From positions 62,001-126,000 of the forward strand of contig JACJYQ010000001.1 of NCBI GenBank assembly GCA_020636025.1: DNA of 64,000 bases, in the 5' to 3' direction. Shown one piece after another: positions 26,255 to 34,402 of this stretch (within the stretch, counting starts at the first letter, position 1; each line of letters opens with the position of its first letter). This DNA is from Lewinellaceae bacterium (GTDB lineage: Bacteria; Bacteroidota; Bacteroidia; Chitinophagales; Saprospiraceae). Below the pieces are notes generated by a model. The model saw only the letters and a program-made list of their open reading frames with translations. It had not been told where the DNA came from and did no database searches. The translations under genes were made by a program, and so were the position numbers.

Positions 26255-28246
26255 TTACTTAAGAGGCAGGTTTGAAAAACGCTTTATTCTTTTCAGATAA
26301 TGGGTAAGGACAATGCTTCCCCGAAATCTTCCACTCGTATTTTCTGGTCCAATGCTATTGGCTTTGATGAGCAAGGCGGTTGACTTTCTTTTTTTAAGCA
26401 CTTTCCCAAATTCCTTATAGAAAGTGAAATGAGCCCGTACTATCGCCCAAATGGCTTGAAATTGTCCCTTTACTGCATATCTGGCGCCTGCGAGTCCGTC
26501 TAATATCAGTCGGGCTGGCAATAACCAAAGCAACTTTAACACACTTTCATTCTTTAAAATGGAATAAAGGCTGTTCCGGAAATTCAGATAAACTTTTCTT
26601 GGGTTTTCATATTCCAAAGTGCCGCCACCAAGGTGATAAACCACAGAACCTGGAAAACACCAAACGGAATATCCGGCCCGTTTCAGACGCCAGCACAGGT
26701 CAATTTCTTCGTTGTGAGCAAAGTAGTCTCCGTCAAAACCTCCAAATCGGTGAAACAGCTCAGCCCTGATAAAAAAAGCGGCACCCGCTGCCCAAAAACA
26801 GGATTGGTTTTCATCATATTGCCCCTGATCAATTTCCCGCTGGCTAAATATGCGACCTCGGCAAAAGGGGTATCCAAGTCCGTCAATCCACCCTCCGGCA
26901 GCACCAGCGTGTTCAAATTGGAAGGCATCAATATTCCTATTAGCTTCCCACTGCAGTATTTTAGGCTGAGCCACTGCAATGCCTGGATTGGCATTCATGG
27001 CATCCAGAACAGGGTCCAGCCAACCGGGTGCAACTTCCACATCCGAATTCAGGATCACATAAATGCCGGCATGAACCTGCTTTAAAGCTTCATTGTAACC
27101 CTGGGCGAAACCAACATTCTCTTTCAGTTCTATTAGCTCTACTTCCGGGAACTCTTTCTTTAGTATATCAACCGAGTCATCCGGAGAACCGTTGTCGGCC
27201 ACAATCACCCTCGCTCCCTGGCTATTGGCCAGTACGGAAGGAAGGAATTGTTGAAGGTGCTTTCGGGTGTTGTAATTCAGGATTACAATGGCAACATCAT
27301 TGCTGAAACTTCCCAACAGTTGTTTTTCAATTTCCTGTTTGTCAAGTCCAATCTGATCTTTTAAGGCTTTCAGGCTGTCTAGTTTTTTGTCTGGTCTGAT
27401 GAAATTAACAACCTCAACCGTGATTTCTTTGTCATAAATGTCCTCGTCAAAGTCAAAAATATTGACTTCAATGGTTTTGCGGCCTCCCGCAGTTACACTT
27501 GGGCGGTTGCCAATGTACAAAGCGGCATTCATGGATCTTGAATCTCCAGATATCCTCACCCTGGCTGCATAAATTCCACCTGGCAAGATCATTTTAAGTG
27601 GATCAGAAATGTCAACATTGGCCGTTGGAAATCCTATGGTTCTCCCAATCTGATTTCCTTTTACTACGATGCCGGTAAATGAAAACGGATGTCCCAGCAA
27701 TCTGTTTGCCAGCGAAATTTGCGTGTTTTCCAGCGCTTTTCTGATCTTGGATGAACTCACCGCGATGGCTTCAACTTCTTCTGCCGGAATTTCAATAATG
27801 TCAAAGGCTCCAGTCTCTTTGTACCGTTGAAGGAATGAAATATCGCCCTCTCTGTTTTTCCCAAATCGGTGATCATATCCAATGACAATGTATGTTGGAT
27901 TGAATTTTTTAATGAGAAAATCTTCTACGTAAGCACTCGCGGCTTGTTGTGAAAATTCAATGGAAAATGGAACCACCACGACATTGTGAATGCCGATATC
28001 TTCTAACAGTTTGATCTTCTCTGCGGTCGTGCTAATTAGCTTAAAAGAGGTGTCTTTCGGTTGTAAAACAGCTCTGGGGTGTGGGTCAAAAGTGATGACC
28101 ACTGTTTCTCCATGACATTCTTTTGCCAGGGAAAGGAGCTTGTCGAGAATTTGCCTATGTCCGAGGTGCACGCCATCGAACGAACCGATGGTGATGACGG
28201 CATTTTGAAAGGTTGGAAGCTGCGATAAATCGGTAAAAACCCGCAT
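26255..28246 (-). CDS. ribF: RibF (riboflavin kinase / FMN adenylyltransferase) fused to a family 2 glycosyltransferase
   Basis: A 663-residue two-part protein. Residues 1 to about 311 are a full bifunctional RibF: GSFDGVHLGHRQIL (adenylyltransferase HxGH site), SSSKIRKAL, and a flavokinase domain (GRTIGFPTANVDI, YIGNRPSV, EVNIFDFDEDIYDKEI). From about 314 it continues without a stop as a GT2 glycosyltransferase: VAIVILNYNTRKHLQQFLPS, ADNGSPDDS, LNSDVEVAPGWLD (DxD-like), GGFDGDYFAHNEEIDLCWRLKRAGY. The two functions are unrelated, so the fusion is surprising. Both domains look full length. A one-base error or stop loss could also explain it, but no overlapping start codon for the GT was found at the junction. 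Confidence 0.9.
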   Translation of the reverse strand: MRVFTDLSQLPTFQNAVITIGSFDGVHLGHRQILDKLLSLAKECHGETVVITFDPHPRAVLQPKDTSFKLISTTAEKIKLLEDIGIHNVVVVPFSIEFSQQAASAYVEDFLIKKFNPTYIVIGYDHRFGKNREGDISFLQRYKETGAFDIIEIPAEEVEAIAVSSSKIRKALENTQISLANRLLGHPFSFTGIVVKGNQIGRTIGFPTANVDISDPLKMILPGGIYAARVRISGDSRSMNAALYIGNRPSVTAGGRKTIEVNIFDFDEDIYDKEITVEVVNFIRPDKKLDSLKALKDQIGLDKQEIEKQLLGSFSNDVAIVILNYNTRKHLQQFLPSVLANSQGARVIVADNGSPDDSVDILKKEFPEVELIELKENVGFAQGYNEALKQVHAGIYVILNSDVEVAPGWLDPVLDAMNANPGIAVAQPKILQWEANRNIDAFQFEHAGAAGGWIDGLGYPFCRGRIFSQREIDQGQYDENQSCFWAAGAAFFIRAELFHRFGGFDGDYFAHNEEIDLCWRLKRAGYSVWCFPGSVVYHLGGGTLEYENPRKVYLNFRNSLYSILKNESVLKLLWLLPARLILDGLAGARYAVKGQFQAIWAIVRAHFTFYKEFGKVLKKRKSTALLIKANSIGPENTSGRFRGSIVLTHYLKRIKRFSNLPLK

Positions 28247-28253
28247 AGGGCGG

Positions 28254-28261
28254 CAAAGATA
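28254..28261 (-). promoter_or_regulatory. -7 box of ribF-GT (possible leaderless start)
   Basis: TATCTTTG on the minus strand is an exact TAnnTTTG match followed by CCGCC. Only 7 bp separate it from the ATG at 28246, so the transcript may begin at or very near the start codon. Confidence 0.55.
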
Positions 28262-28300
28262 AGTTTAGTCTATGGCTTCCAAACCGGCTCTTGAAGAATC

Positions 28301-29854
28301 TTAATGAATCTGTATTTTTTGTGTGTAGAAAGTATTCTCACCACCCAGTTTTGCCAGGTAAATTCCGGCAGGCAAGGAGGGAAGATCAATGGCGTTGTTG
28401 ACTCCGATGTTTAGGTTTACGTTTCGCGACATCAATTGCTTACCACTTATGTCATACAGCTCAATAGTGTATTCACCTTCCAGGCATCCTTCACCCTGTA
28501 GCATCAGCCTGTTTCCCGGAAGCCAGTGAAAAGAGCAGGGGAGAGGTTCGTGAGTACCTGAACTTAAATCATAGGCTGTCGTTGCCCAGTCACCATGCTG
28601 TATATCAACCAATTCGGCCATGGCTGCCAGGGTAGCTTTTACTACATTTGACATGAAAGTGAAGTTCAGTTTTTCATCCAGGGTATCTGAGGGTGTGTGA
28701 TAACATTCATTTCTGAAGTTGGCCCCATCTGTCAACATTAGTGCCTGGTGATTTCCATCCCAAAAAGAGGCATGATCGCTGCGACGGAGGTCAGGTGCTA
28801 AACTTCCATTTCCAGGTACAGCGAGGGAAATGACTTTTAACCCGGGTACATATTGCTGAGCCGCCTGGCTAAACAATAATCCGAGTGAATTGGAAGCGTC
28901 ATTGCCGACATTGGTAATAAAATCACCCCGGTACTGGTTGTTGGCAACTTCCTGTGTTTGAAGTGGAAATAGCAACCCGAAACCGGTGGGTAATGATTGA
29001 GAATTAGGTTGGTCGGACCAATAACCGATCATTTCAAAATTGAAAACGCCTTTGATTGATTCAGATGCCGGAATGCCATTATTTACATAGTTAATGCTGC
29101 CAAGCCGACCCAATTCCTCCAAATCAAAACCTATATAACGCTGCGTTTTTTTTGAGGGGTATTGACTCAATAATCTGGCTATTTCCATAACTCCCACGGT
29201 TCCGGAACCATTGTCATCAGCGCCGGGTGCATTGGCTACAGTATCATAGTGAGCATCTACAATGACAACCTGGTCGGCTGAATCAGTACCCGGGTTGGTT
29301 CCAATGAGGTTCTGGCCAATTAAATTACCAATTGGGAATGATTGGTTTTCAAAATGAAGGTTTTGGTTGTTGAAAAGGCGACTGATGGAATCTCTTGTTT
29401 CATTCAGATGATTCAGGCCTGTGCTGTTGTGCCTGATCCCTTCAATAAAAGTCAAATCATTTCGCAATCGCGTGCTATCCACCTGGTCAACCAAAGCCTG
29501 TATGTCGAAGGTCTGGAGGTCATCGGCAATTAACCGAAATACATATTTCAGGGGCTGGCTAAAATCGAGATTTTGACATGTGGCAGTTCTGATCCCTGAG
29601 GACACCGGAAATCCAATGTCGCCAGAAATGTCAGGAGACTCCAGAGTGGTATAGGTTTTACCTCCGTCTTTGGAAAACTGCACAATTACTTCCAATGGGT
29701 CGTTTTCAGCGTCATTCAGGATGTAAAATAATGACGCTGAGCTATTTGGAGCATCCACGCTGACATTGAAACCGGAGATGACAGGTGCCAGGTTTTGTCC
29801 GTTTATGCTTTGAAAGGTTGCGAAAAGAAGGCAGATAAATATGAACTGTTTCAT
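28301..29854 (-). CDS. Secreted M28-family zinc peptidase with type A T9SS sorting domain
   Basis: About 517 residues. The signal peptide is MKQFIFICLLFATFQSINGQ; an upstream Met at 29929 belongs to a frame running through a terminator palindrome, so 29854 is chosen. The chain has an N-terminal Ig-like part (SVDAPNSSASLFYILNDAEND), then an M28 catalytic domain with VDAHYDTV, GADDNGSGT, DLEELGRLGS, FEMIGYWS and CYHTPSDTLDEKL supplying the two-zinc site. The last about 70 residues form a sorting domain (IELYDISGKQL...LPAGIYLAKL). It is exported by T9SS and probably digests peptides outside the cell. Confidence 0.92.
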   Translation of the reverse strand: MKQFIFICLLFATFQSINGQNLAPVISGFNVSVDAPNSSASLFYILNDAENDPLEVIVQFSKDGGKTYTTLESPDISGDIGFPVSSGIRTATCQNLDFSQPLKYVFRLIADDLQTFDIQALVDQVDSTRLRNDLTFIEGIRHNSTGLNHLNETRDSISRLFNNQNLHFENQSFPIGNLIGQNLIGTNPGTDSADQVVIVDAHYDTVANAPGADDNGSGTVGVMEIARLLSQYPSKKTQRYIGFDLEELGRLGSINYVNNGIPASESIKGVFNFEMIGYWSDQPNSQSLPTGFGLLFPLQTQEVANNQYRGDFITNVGNDASNSLGLLFSQAAQQYVPGLKVISLAVPGNGSLAPDLRRSDHASFWDGNHQALMLTDGANFRNECYHTPSDTLDEKLNFTFMSNVVKATLAAMAELVDIQHGDWATTAYDLSSGTHEPLPCSFHWLPGNRLMLQGEGCLEGEYTIELYDISGKQLMSRNVNLNIGVNNAIDLPSLPAGIYLAKLGGENTFYTQKIQIH

Positions 29855-29884
29855 GTTGATGGAAGTTTGATCACGCCAAAATAC

Positions 29885-29912
29885 AAAAGGCTCGCTGTAC
29901 AGCGAGCCTTTT
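29885..29912 (-). terminator. Perfect 28-bp palindrome, probable terminator
   Basis: Perfect palindrome of two 14-base arms, AAAAGGCTCGCTGT and its complement, in the gap between two leftward genes. It would stop read-through from the gene ending at 30092. Confidence 0.75.
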
Positions 29913-30029
29913 GAAACAAACAAAACCAACTTAAAAACCTGCTTTTATCTCGTGAAAATATTCTGCTTGAATTTTCTAAAGACATTTGATAAACGCAGGT
30001 CGTTTTTAAAACGCTGCTTGTTGAAAAAT

Positions 30030-30062
30030 AAAAGAGCCGATTTTTTTAAGATCGGCTCTTTT
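30030..30062 (-). terminator. Terminator after the TPR/PD40/SPOR-like gene
   Basis: 11-bp stem (AAAAGAGCCGA with TCGGCTCTTTT) around an AT-rich loop, 30 bp beyond the stop codon reading leftward. Confidence 0.85.
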
Positions 30063-30091
30063 ATCACACTAGAATTATTGACTAAAAATGC

Positions 30092-33028
30092 TTACTGTCT
30101 GATCAAAACTCCGTCTTCCTCTTTTACCACATAGGCGCCTTGATAGCCTCTGCGAACTACTTTTTCGAGGGCTGCGTTTGCATCAGCGTCAGTAGCGAAT
30201 CCGGAGATCAGGATGAGCGTCAATCCAGATGCCGTGTCGGACGTTCTTTGTTCGGTTGGACCAATGTCGGAAAGTGAGGCTCCATCAAAGCGTTCCGGGT
30301 TAGCCAGTGCAGCCAGCCTGATGTAATAATCAGTTTTGGTAGTTGAATACACAACCGGAGCAGGTGCATCTACGCCTTTGCTTCCTGTGATTTTTGCTTT
30401 TTTTGCTTCAGTATTACCGGTAGAAGCAATGATGAAATCCTGGATGTCCGGATCTGAGCCTTTCTCTGTAACAATAAAAGCCTCAGGGAAGCCTTTTGTT
30501 TTTACATTTACCAAGGCCTTTTCAGCATCGGCCTGGTTTTTCCAAATACCCAGTCTCACCTGGGTGCTTCCCATTTCCGAATTGGAGTATAAGTTGCCCA
30601 AGCCACGAAGCCCAATGTATTTATCCACGTCAATCGCCTTGTCGGATGCAAAGGAGCCAAGTTGAAGTGCATATAAAGTAGATCCTGTTTCTCCACGTGA
30701 TGCCAGGGAGCTTGAAGGCTCAGTACTGTAAACGGTTGGTTGCACAGGTTCCTGATATCCTACAATCAAACTTTCATCGGCGCCGTATTCAGCTACTACA
30801 AAGGCATCTTTCTGAATATTCGATGCCTGTACTTTTTTAAGCACGTCCTGCGCCTCTTCCTTTGTTTTGAAAATTCCAAGGCGGATCTTGTACAGGCTGT
30901 TTTCCTTTTTCACGTACAGGTTGCCCTCCTTAGTCAGCGATTCGTACGTGCCAAGCTTGTAATTAGACGGTTCATCGGGCATAGCGCCTAACTGAATCGA
31001 ATATCCAGTAAGTTTGGCAACAGGCTCAACTGTAACAGGCTCTGGCTCTTTTTTTCTGAAAACGGTCTTTATGGATTGACTGTTGTCCGAATAAACGATG
31101 GGCTGTGTATTCCCGGCATCAGCCACTATGGTTTGGGATGTTTTTGTCAACATGACATTTGGTACTTTAGCCATATCAAACCCAAAATAGGTTTTGCTGA
31201 TTTGACCCTCGTATCCATATTTGCTATAATTCACCAAATAGGAAGAACCCGGATCAAGGAAAAGAGTGTAACCTCCTTCTTCATCAGTTACTGTTTCCAG
31301 TGAATTACTTCCGTCTTCAAAGTTAATTTGCACACCCACACCACGGACAGGGGCATTTGTTTGCGCATCATAAACTCGTCCATTAAAACGCTGCCGTGTT
31401 TCAGGTGTAAGAGCAACCCGGACTACTTGCTGACCAAAATCGCTCAACTTGATGCTGGCATCTCTAAAGCCGGCTTTCTTGATCTGCACCTGACAATCTA
31501 TTGATTTGGTAAGTTTTAGGAAGTTGAATTTTCCTGTATTATCAGTAAATCCTTTTTCACCATAGCAGTCGCTGAGATCAACTTCTGCTCCGGGAAGTCG
31601 ATTGTCTCTTTCATCGGTAATAAGCAGGTACAACCCGGAGTCATCGCCTTTGCTTGTACTATTGCTTGTAAAGGCATTGTATTCGGCAGGATTGTAAGGG
31701 TTGCTTACCGCTTTGGCTGTTTCTTTAACGGCCAGGGGCTCTTCCCATTTCTTGGTAACCATCCAGATGTCTTCATTTCCACGGCCACCAGATCGGGTGC
31801 TGGTTAGATAGCCAACATTATCGGTACTGTTGTAGATGAAGCCATAATCATCGCGTTCGGAGTTAACGCCGGTGCCCAGGTGATAAACATTGCTAACCGC
31901 TTCGGCACCCAGTTCTGCCCGGAACACATCAAGGCCGCCAAAGCCATTGTGCCAGTCGGAAGAAAAATACAGGCTTGTTCCATCAAAATATGGGGTGACT
32001 TCATTGCCCGGCGTATTTAGCGGCGATCCAAGGTTTCTTGGGGCGCTCCAGGTTCCATTATTAAAATTGGAAACATATATGTCCCAACCACCAAGCCCAC
32101 CTGGCTGCGTGGAGGCAAATATCAAGGTGTTGCCATCAGGAGAAAGGGATGGGAACCCTGTTGCATAATTAGAACCGTTGTATGGGAATGGCTTGATGTT
32201 TTTCCATTGACCATTTTCATCAACATCTCCGACATACAGGCTCATGTTGATGCCGCTTTCGGCAATTTGTCTGGTTCCATTAATAAAGTTGTTTCGACAA
32301 AATGCGACACGCCGGCCATTGGCAGAGAAACTGGCAGGGCCTTCATTTCTTCCGTTTTGAAGCTCACTGCGAAGCAAAATTGGTTTCTGCAATAAGTCAC
32401 TCCTGGGGTCTCGTTGAGAAATAAGCAGGTAATTCTGCGATCCGCTGGGGCTAACAGAAGATTTGGTTTTGGAAGTAATGTCTGTTCTGGAAGAGCTGTA
32501 CACAACCCTGCTTCCCAGAAAGCTTGGGCAAAAATCCGCATAGGCCGTGTTTAGCGCCTCATTTTTCACCTGCCAAACGGTTTCTTTTTTGATATTCAGG
32601 CTGGCATACTCGCAATAGGCTGCATAGTGGCTTCCAACGGCATCATTCTTCAATGAATAGTTTAGGAACTGCTCACGGGCGCCTAAATAATCTTTCACCT
32701 GTAACAGTGCCATTGCGTACCGAAAATTGAGGTCTTCTTCTGTACCAAACTGGTTAACTGCTTTTTTGTACCACTCAATTGACTTTTCAGGTTCGTTCAA
32801 TTGAAAATAACAATCCCCAACCCTGGCCAATGCGTGTGCATTTCCGGGGTCGCTTTTTAACACTTGCTGGTAAGTCTGCATAGCGAGATTGTATGCATAA
32901 AGGTCATATTGCCGGTCGGCCCTGACGAGGTCTTCGTTAAGTGTTGTTTTTTGGGCAGAAAGTAATCCTGTAAATACCAAAAGTAATACAGGAACCCACC
33001 CTGCACGAGGAATCGTGTTCATAAGCAT
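30092..33028 (-). CDS. TPR, PD40 (TolB-like) and SPOR-like multidomain envelope protein
   Basis: About 978 residues with a signal peptide (ending LLSAQK). Domains in order: TPRs (about 35-170), a PD40/WD40-like beta-propeller with repeats GGWDIYVSNF, GFGGLDVFRA and GNEDIWMV (about 190-440), and a carboxypeptidase-regulatory domain (GRVYDAQTNAPVRGVG, about 570-650). Three SPOR-like repeats follow (GYSIQLGAMPDE, YALQLGSFASD, YYIRLAALANPE). It resembles the PorE family of T9SS parts but lacks the OmpA peptidoglycan-binding end, which may be replaced by the SPOR-like repeats. Alternative starts are at 33061 and 33022. The function is probably envelope scaffolding. Confidence 0.85.
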   Translation of the reverse strand: MLMNTIPRAGWVPVLLLVFTGLLSAQKTTLNEDLVRADRQYDLYAYNLAMQTYQQVLKSDPGNAHALARVGDCYFQLNEPEKSIEWYKKAVNQFGTEEDLNFRYAMALLQVKDYLGAREQFLNYSLKNDAVGSHYAAYCEYASLNIKKETVWQVKNEALNTAYADFCPSFLGSRVVYSSSRTDITSKTKSSVSPSGSQNYLLISQRDPRSDLLQKPILLRSELQNGRNEGPASFSANGRRVAFCRNNFINGTRQIAESGINMSLYVGDVDENGQWKNIKPFPYNGSNYATGFPSLSPDGNTLIFASTQPGGLGGWDIYVSNFNNGTWSAPRNLGSPLNTPGNEVTPYFDGTSLYFSSDWHNGFGGLDVFRAELGAEAVSNVYHLGTGVNSERDDYGFIYNSTDNVGYLTSTRSGGRGNEDIWMVTKKWEEPLAVKETAKAVSNPYNPAEYNAFTSNSTSKGDDSGLYLLITDERDNRLPGAEVDLSDCYGEKGFTDNTGKFNFLKLTKSIDCQVQIKKAGFRDASIKLSDFGQQVVRVALTPETRQRFNGRVYDAQTNAPVRGVGVQINFEDGSNSLETVTDEEGGYTLFLDPGSSYLVNYSKYGYEGQISKTYFGFDMAKVPNVMLTKTSQTIVADAGNTQPIVYSDNSQSIKTVFRKKEPEPVTVEPVAKLTGYSIQLGAMPDEPSNYKLGTYESLTKEGNLYVKKENSLYKIRLGIFKTKEEAQDVLKKVQASNIQKDAFVVAEYGADESLIVGYQEPVQPTVYSTEPSSSLASRGETGSTLYALQLGSFASDKAIDVDKYIGLRGLGNLYSNSEMGSTQVRLGIWKNQADAEKALVNVKTKGFPEAFIVTEKGSDPDIQDFIIASTGNTEAKKAKITGSKGVDAPAPVVYSTTKTDYYIRLAALANPERFDGASLSDIGPTEQRTSDTASGLTLILISGFATDADANAALEKVVRRGYQGAYVVKEEDGVLIRQ

Positions 33029-33225
33029 GTGGTTTAAATAAAAGTTATCCCAATTTGACATTGGGTAGTAAAGCGTTCAAAAACCGAAGAAATTCGAGAG
33101 ATGGTCTTTTGTTCTGCTCGATATGCAATTGAACAATTGCCTAAGCGCTGCAAATCGGTCATAAAAACTGACTTTTTGCCTGGCTTAGTATAGTGGAGAG
33201 ACTAACTTTTGAAACTGGGGCTGCG

Positions 33226-33233
33226 CAAAGGTA
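33226..33233 (-). promoter_or_regulatory. -7 box upstream of the SPOR-like gene
   Basis: TACCTTTG on the minus strand, followed by CGCAGC, exact to TAnnTTTG. The leader to 33028 is about 190 nt. The 33062-33400 gap otherwise holds only this box and the terminator at 33302. Confidence 0.55.
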
Positions 33234-33301
33234 AATGCTTTTAAGCGATCCTTGCAAGCATGTTTGCCCTGATTTTGTTAAAAACCGGGGATTATATGAT
33301 A

Positions 33302-33337
33302 AAAAACCGGCATTGATTGTGGTCAATGCCGGTTTTT
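33302..33337 (-). terminator. Terminator after the small TPR gene
   Basis: 15-bp perfect stem (AAAAACCGGCATTGA with TCAATGCCGGTTTTT) and a 6-base loop. The minus-strand T run fits leftward transcription. Confidence 0.93.
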
Positions 33338-33400
33338 AAAAAAAATTTATTGAAATAAACATCTAAAAAATAGATGCCAAATTTTCAAATAAATGGTGTT

Positions 33401-34099
33401 TTACAACTCTGGATTCGCTCTGTACATGTATTTTTCAACATCACGCCAGTCGTTAAGCTGCTGGTTTGGGAAATCGCGCTTAATACGCTCGTAAGCTTTC
33501 ATAGCTGCGTCTTTATTGCCTTCGTGTTCATTCAGCATACCAAGCTTTTTCAAATAGTATATGGCCACCAGATCAATTTTAGCTGCATCTGCGGCTTTGC
33601 CATAAAAATCTATTGCTTTGGCAAAATCCTGTTTTTCAGAATAGCAATCTCCCAGTACACCGTATTTGATGGCAGGCAATACTTCACCGGAGCCATCATA
33701 GTTATTCATATAATTAATGGCTTCATCAAAATTGCCCATTTGCAGATTGCAAATGGCTGCATAGTAATTGCAGGCGTTTCCGGCCTTAGTTCCGCTGTAT
33801 TGATCTGCCAATGAGGCGAATCCTTCAAATCCACCGCCTGGGTTTTCCAGAGCCATTTGGAATGAGTCACGGCCGAAAAGCAATTCGGCTTGCCACATGG
33901 CTGCTACGGCTTCCTTTTCTTTTGGGGCTACGATTAACTTTTTATACAGCAACCATCCTGCTACCAGCAGGGCGATTCCACCCAGTACATAAGTAACCAA
34001 TTGGGGATTGCTTTCCCAGATTGGAACTGAAGGCGTTTTTACATTTTGAACTTCTTGTACTTCAACTATTTCCGGGTTGTCAGATTTGCGTTTAGCCAT
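33401..34099 (-). CDS. Membrane-anchored TPR protein (YfgM/ancillary Sec-like)
   Basis: A 232-residue protein with a cytoplasmic N-terminus rich in charged residues. One TM helix is at about 34-52 (LVTYVLGGIALLVAGWLLY). The following TPR-type domain includes NACNYYAAICNLQMGNFDEA, YGVLGDCYSEKQDFAKAI and MLNEHEGNKDAAMKAYE. The layout resembles YfgM-type proteins, which help envelope proteins leave the Sec machinery, but that role is inferred. Its -7 box is at 34142. It has its own terminator and so forms a single-gene unit divergent from smc. Confidence 0.87.
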   Translation of the reverse strand: MAKRKSDNPEIVEVQEVQNVKTPSVPIWESNPQLVTYVLGGIALLVAGWLLYKKLIVAPKEKEAVAAMWQAELLFGRDSFQMALENPGGGFEGFASLADQYSGTKAGNACNYYAAICNLQMGNFDEAINYMNNYDGSGEVLPAIKYGVLGDCYSEKQDFAKAIDFYGKAADAAKIDLVAIYYLKKLGMLNEHEGNKDAAMKAYERIKRDFPNQQLNDWRDVEKYMYRANPEL

Positions 34100-34141
34100 T
34101 TCTTATATCAAAAATTTTGTTCGCTTTTCAAAAAATGCCCG

Positions 34142-34171
34142 CAAAAATAGAGAAAGTTTTGTTCGTGGAAA
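34142..34171 (-). promoter_or_regulatory. Promoter of the small TPR gene
   Basis: TATTTTTG (34142-34149, minus strand, exact) followed by CGGGC. TTTC lies 18 bp upstream at 34168-34171. The 34100-34402 gap also must hold the smc promoter; only a weaker TATTTTCG at 34313-34320 (plus strand) is seen there. Confidence 0.5.
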
Positions 34172-34402
34172 GTTTTGTTTGAAAATAAGTGAGCCTTTTG
34201 ATCAATTCTTTTTATAAATGAGGTGTTCAAAGCTCTTAATATTACCAGGATTGTGAAGAGTTCTTGAATAAACTGTTGGTAACTTACATAGGATAATTTA
34301 GGTGTTAACCGCTATTTTCGCCCAGATTTTGACTTTTCACAGGATACAACTGTGATTGAAGGGTCTGTTTTTTAAGATATTGGATATTGACACGGGCAGT
34401 TT

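Noticed and set aside
29855..29929. 25-residue N-terminal extension of the M28 peptidase
   Set aside because: It would be encoded by the terminator palindrome at 29885-29912 and would bury the signal peptide.
33374..33814. 146-residue hydrophobic frame opposite the small TPR gene
   Set aside because: Antisense to a gene with clear TM and TPR features and its own promoter and terminator.
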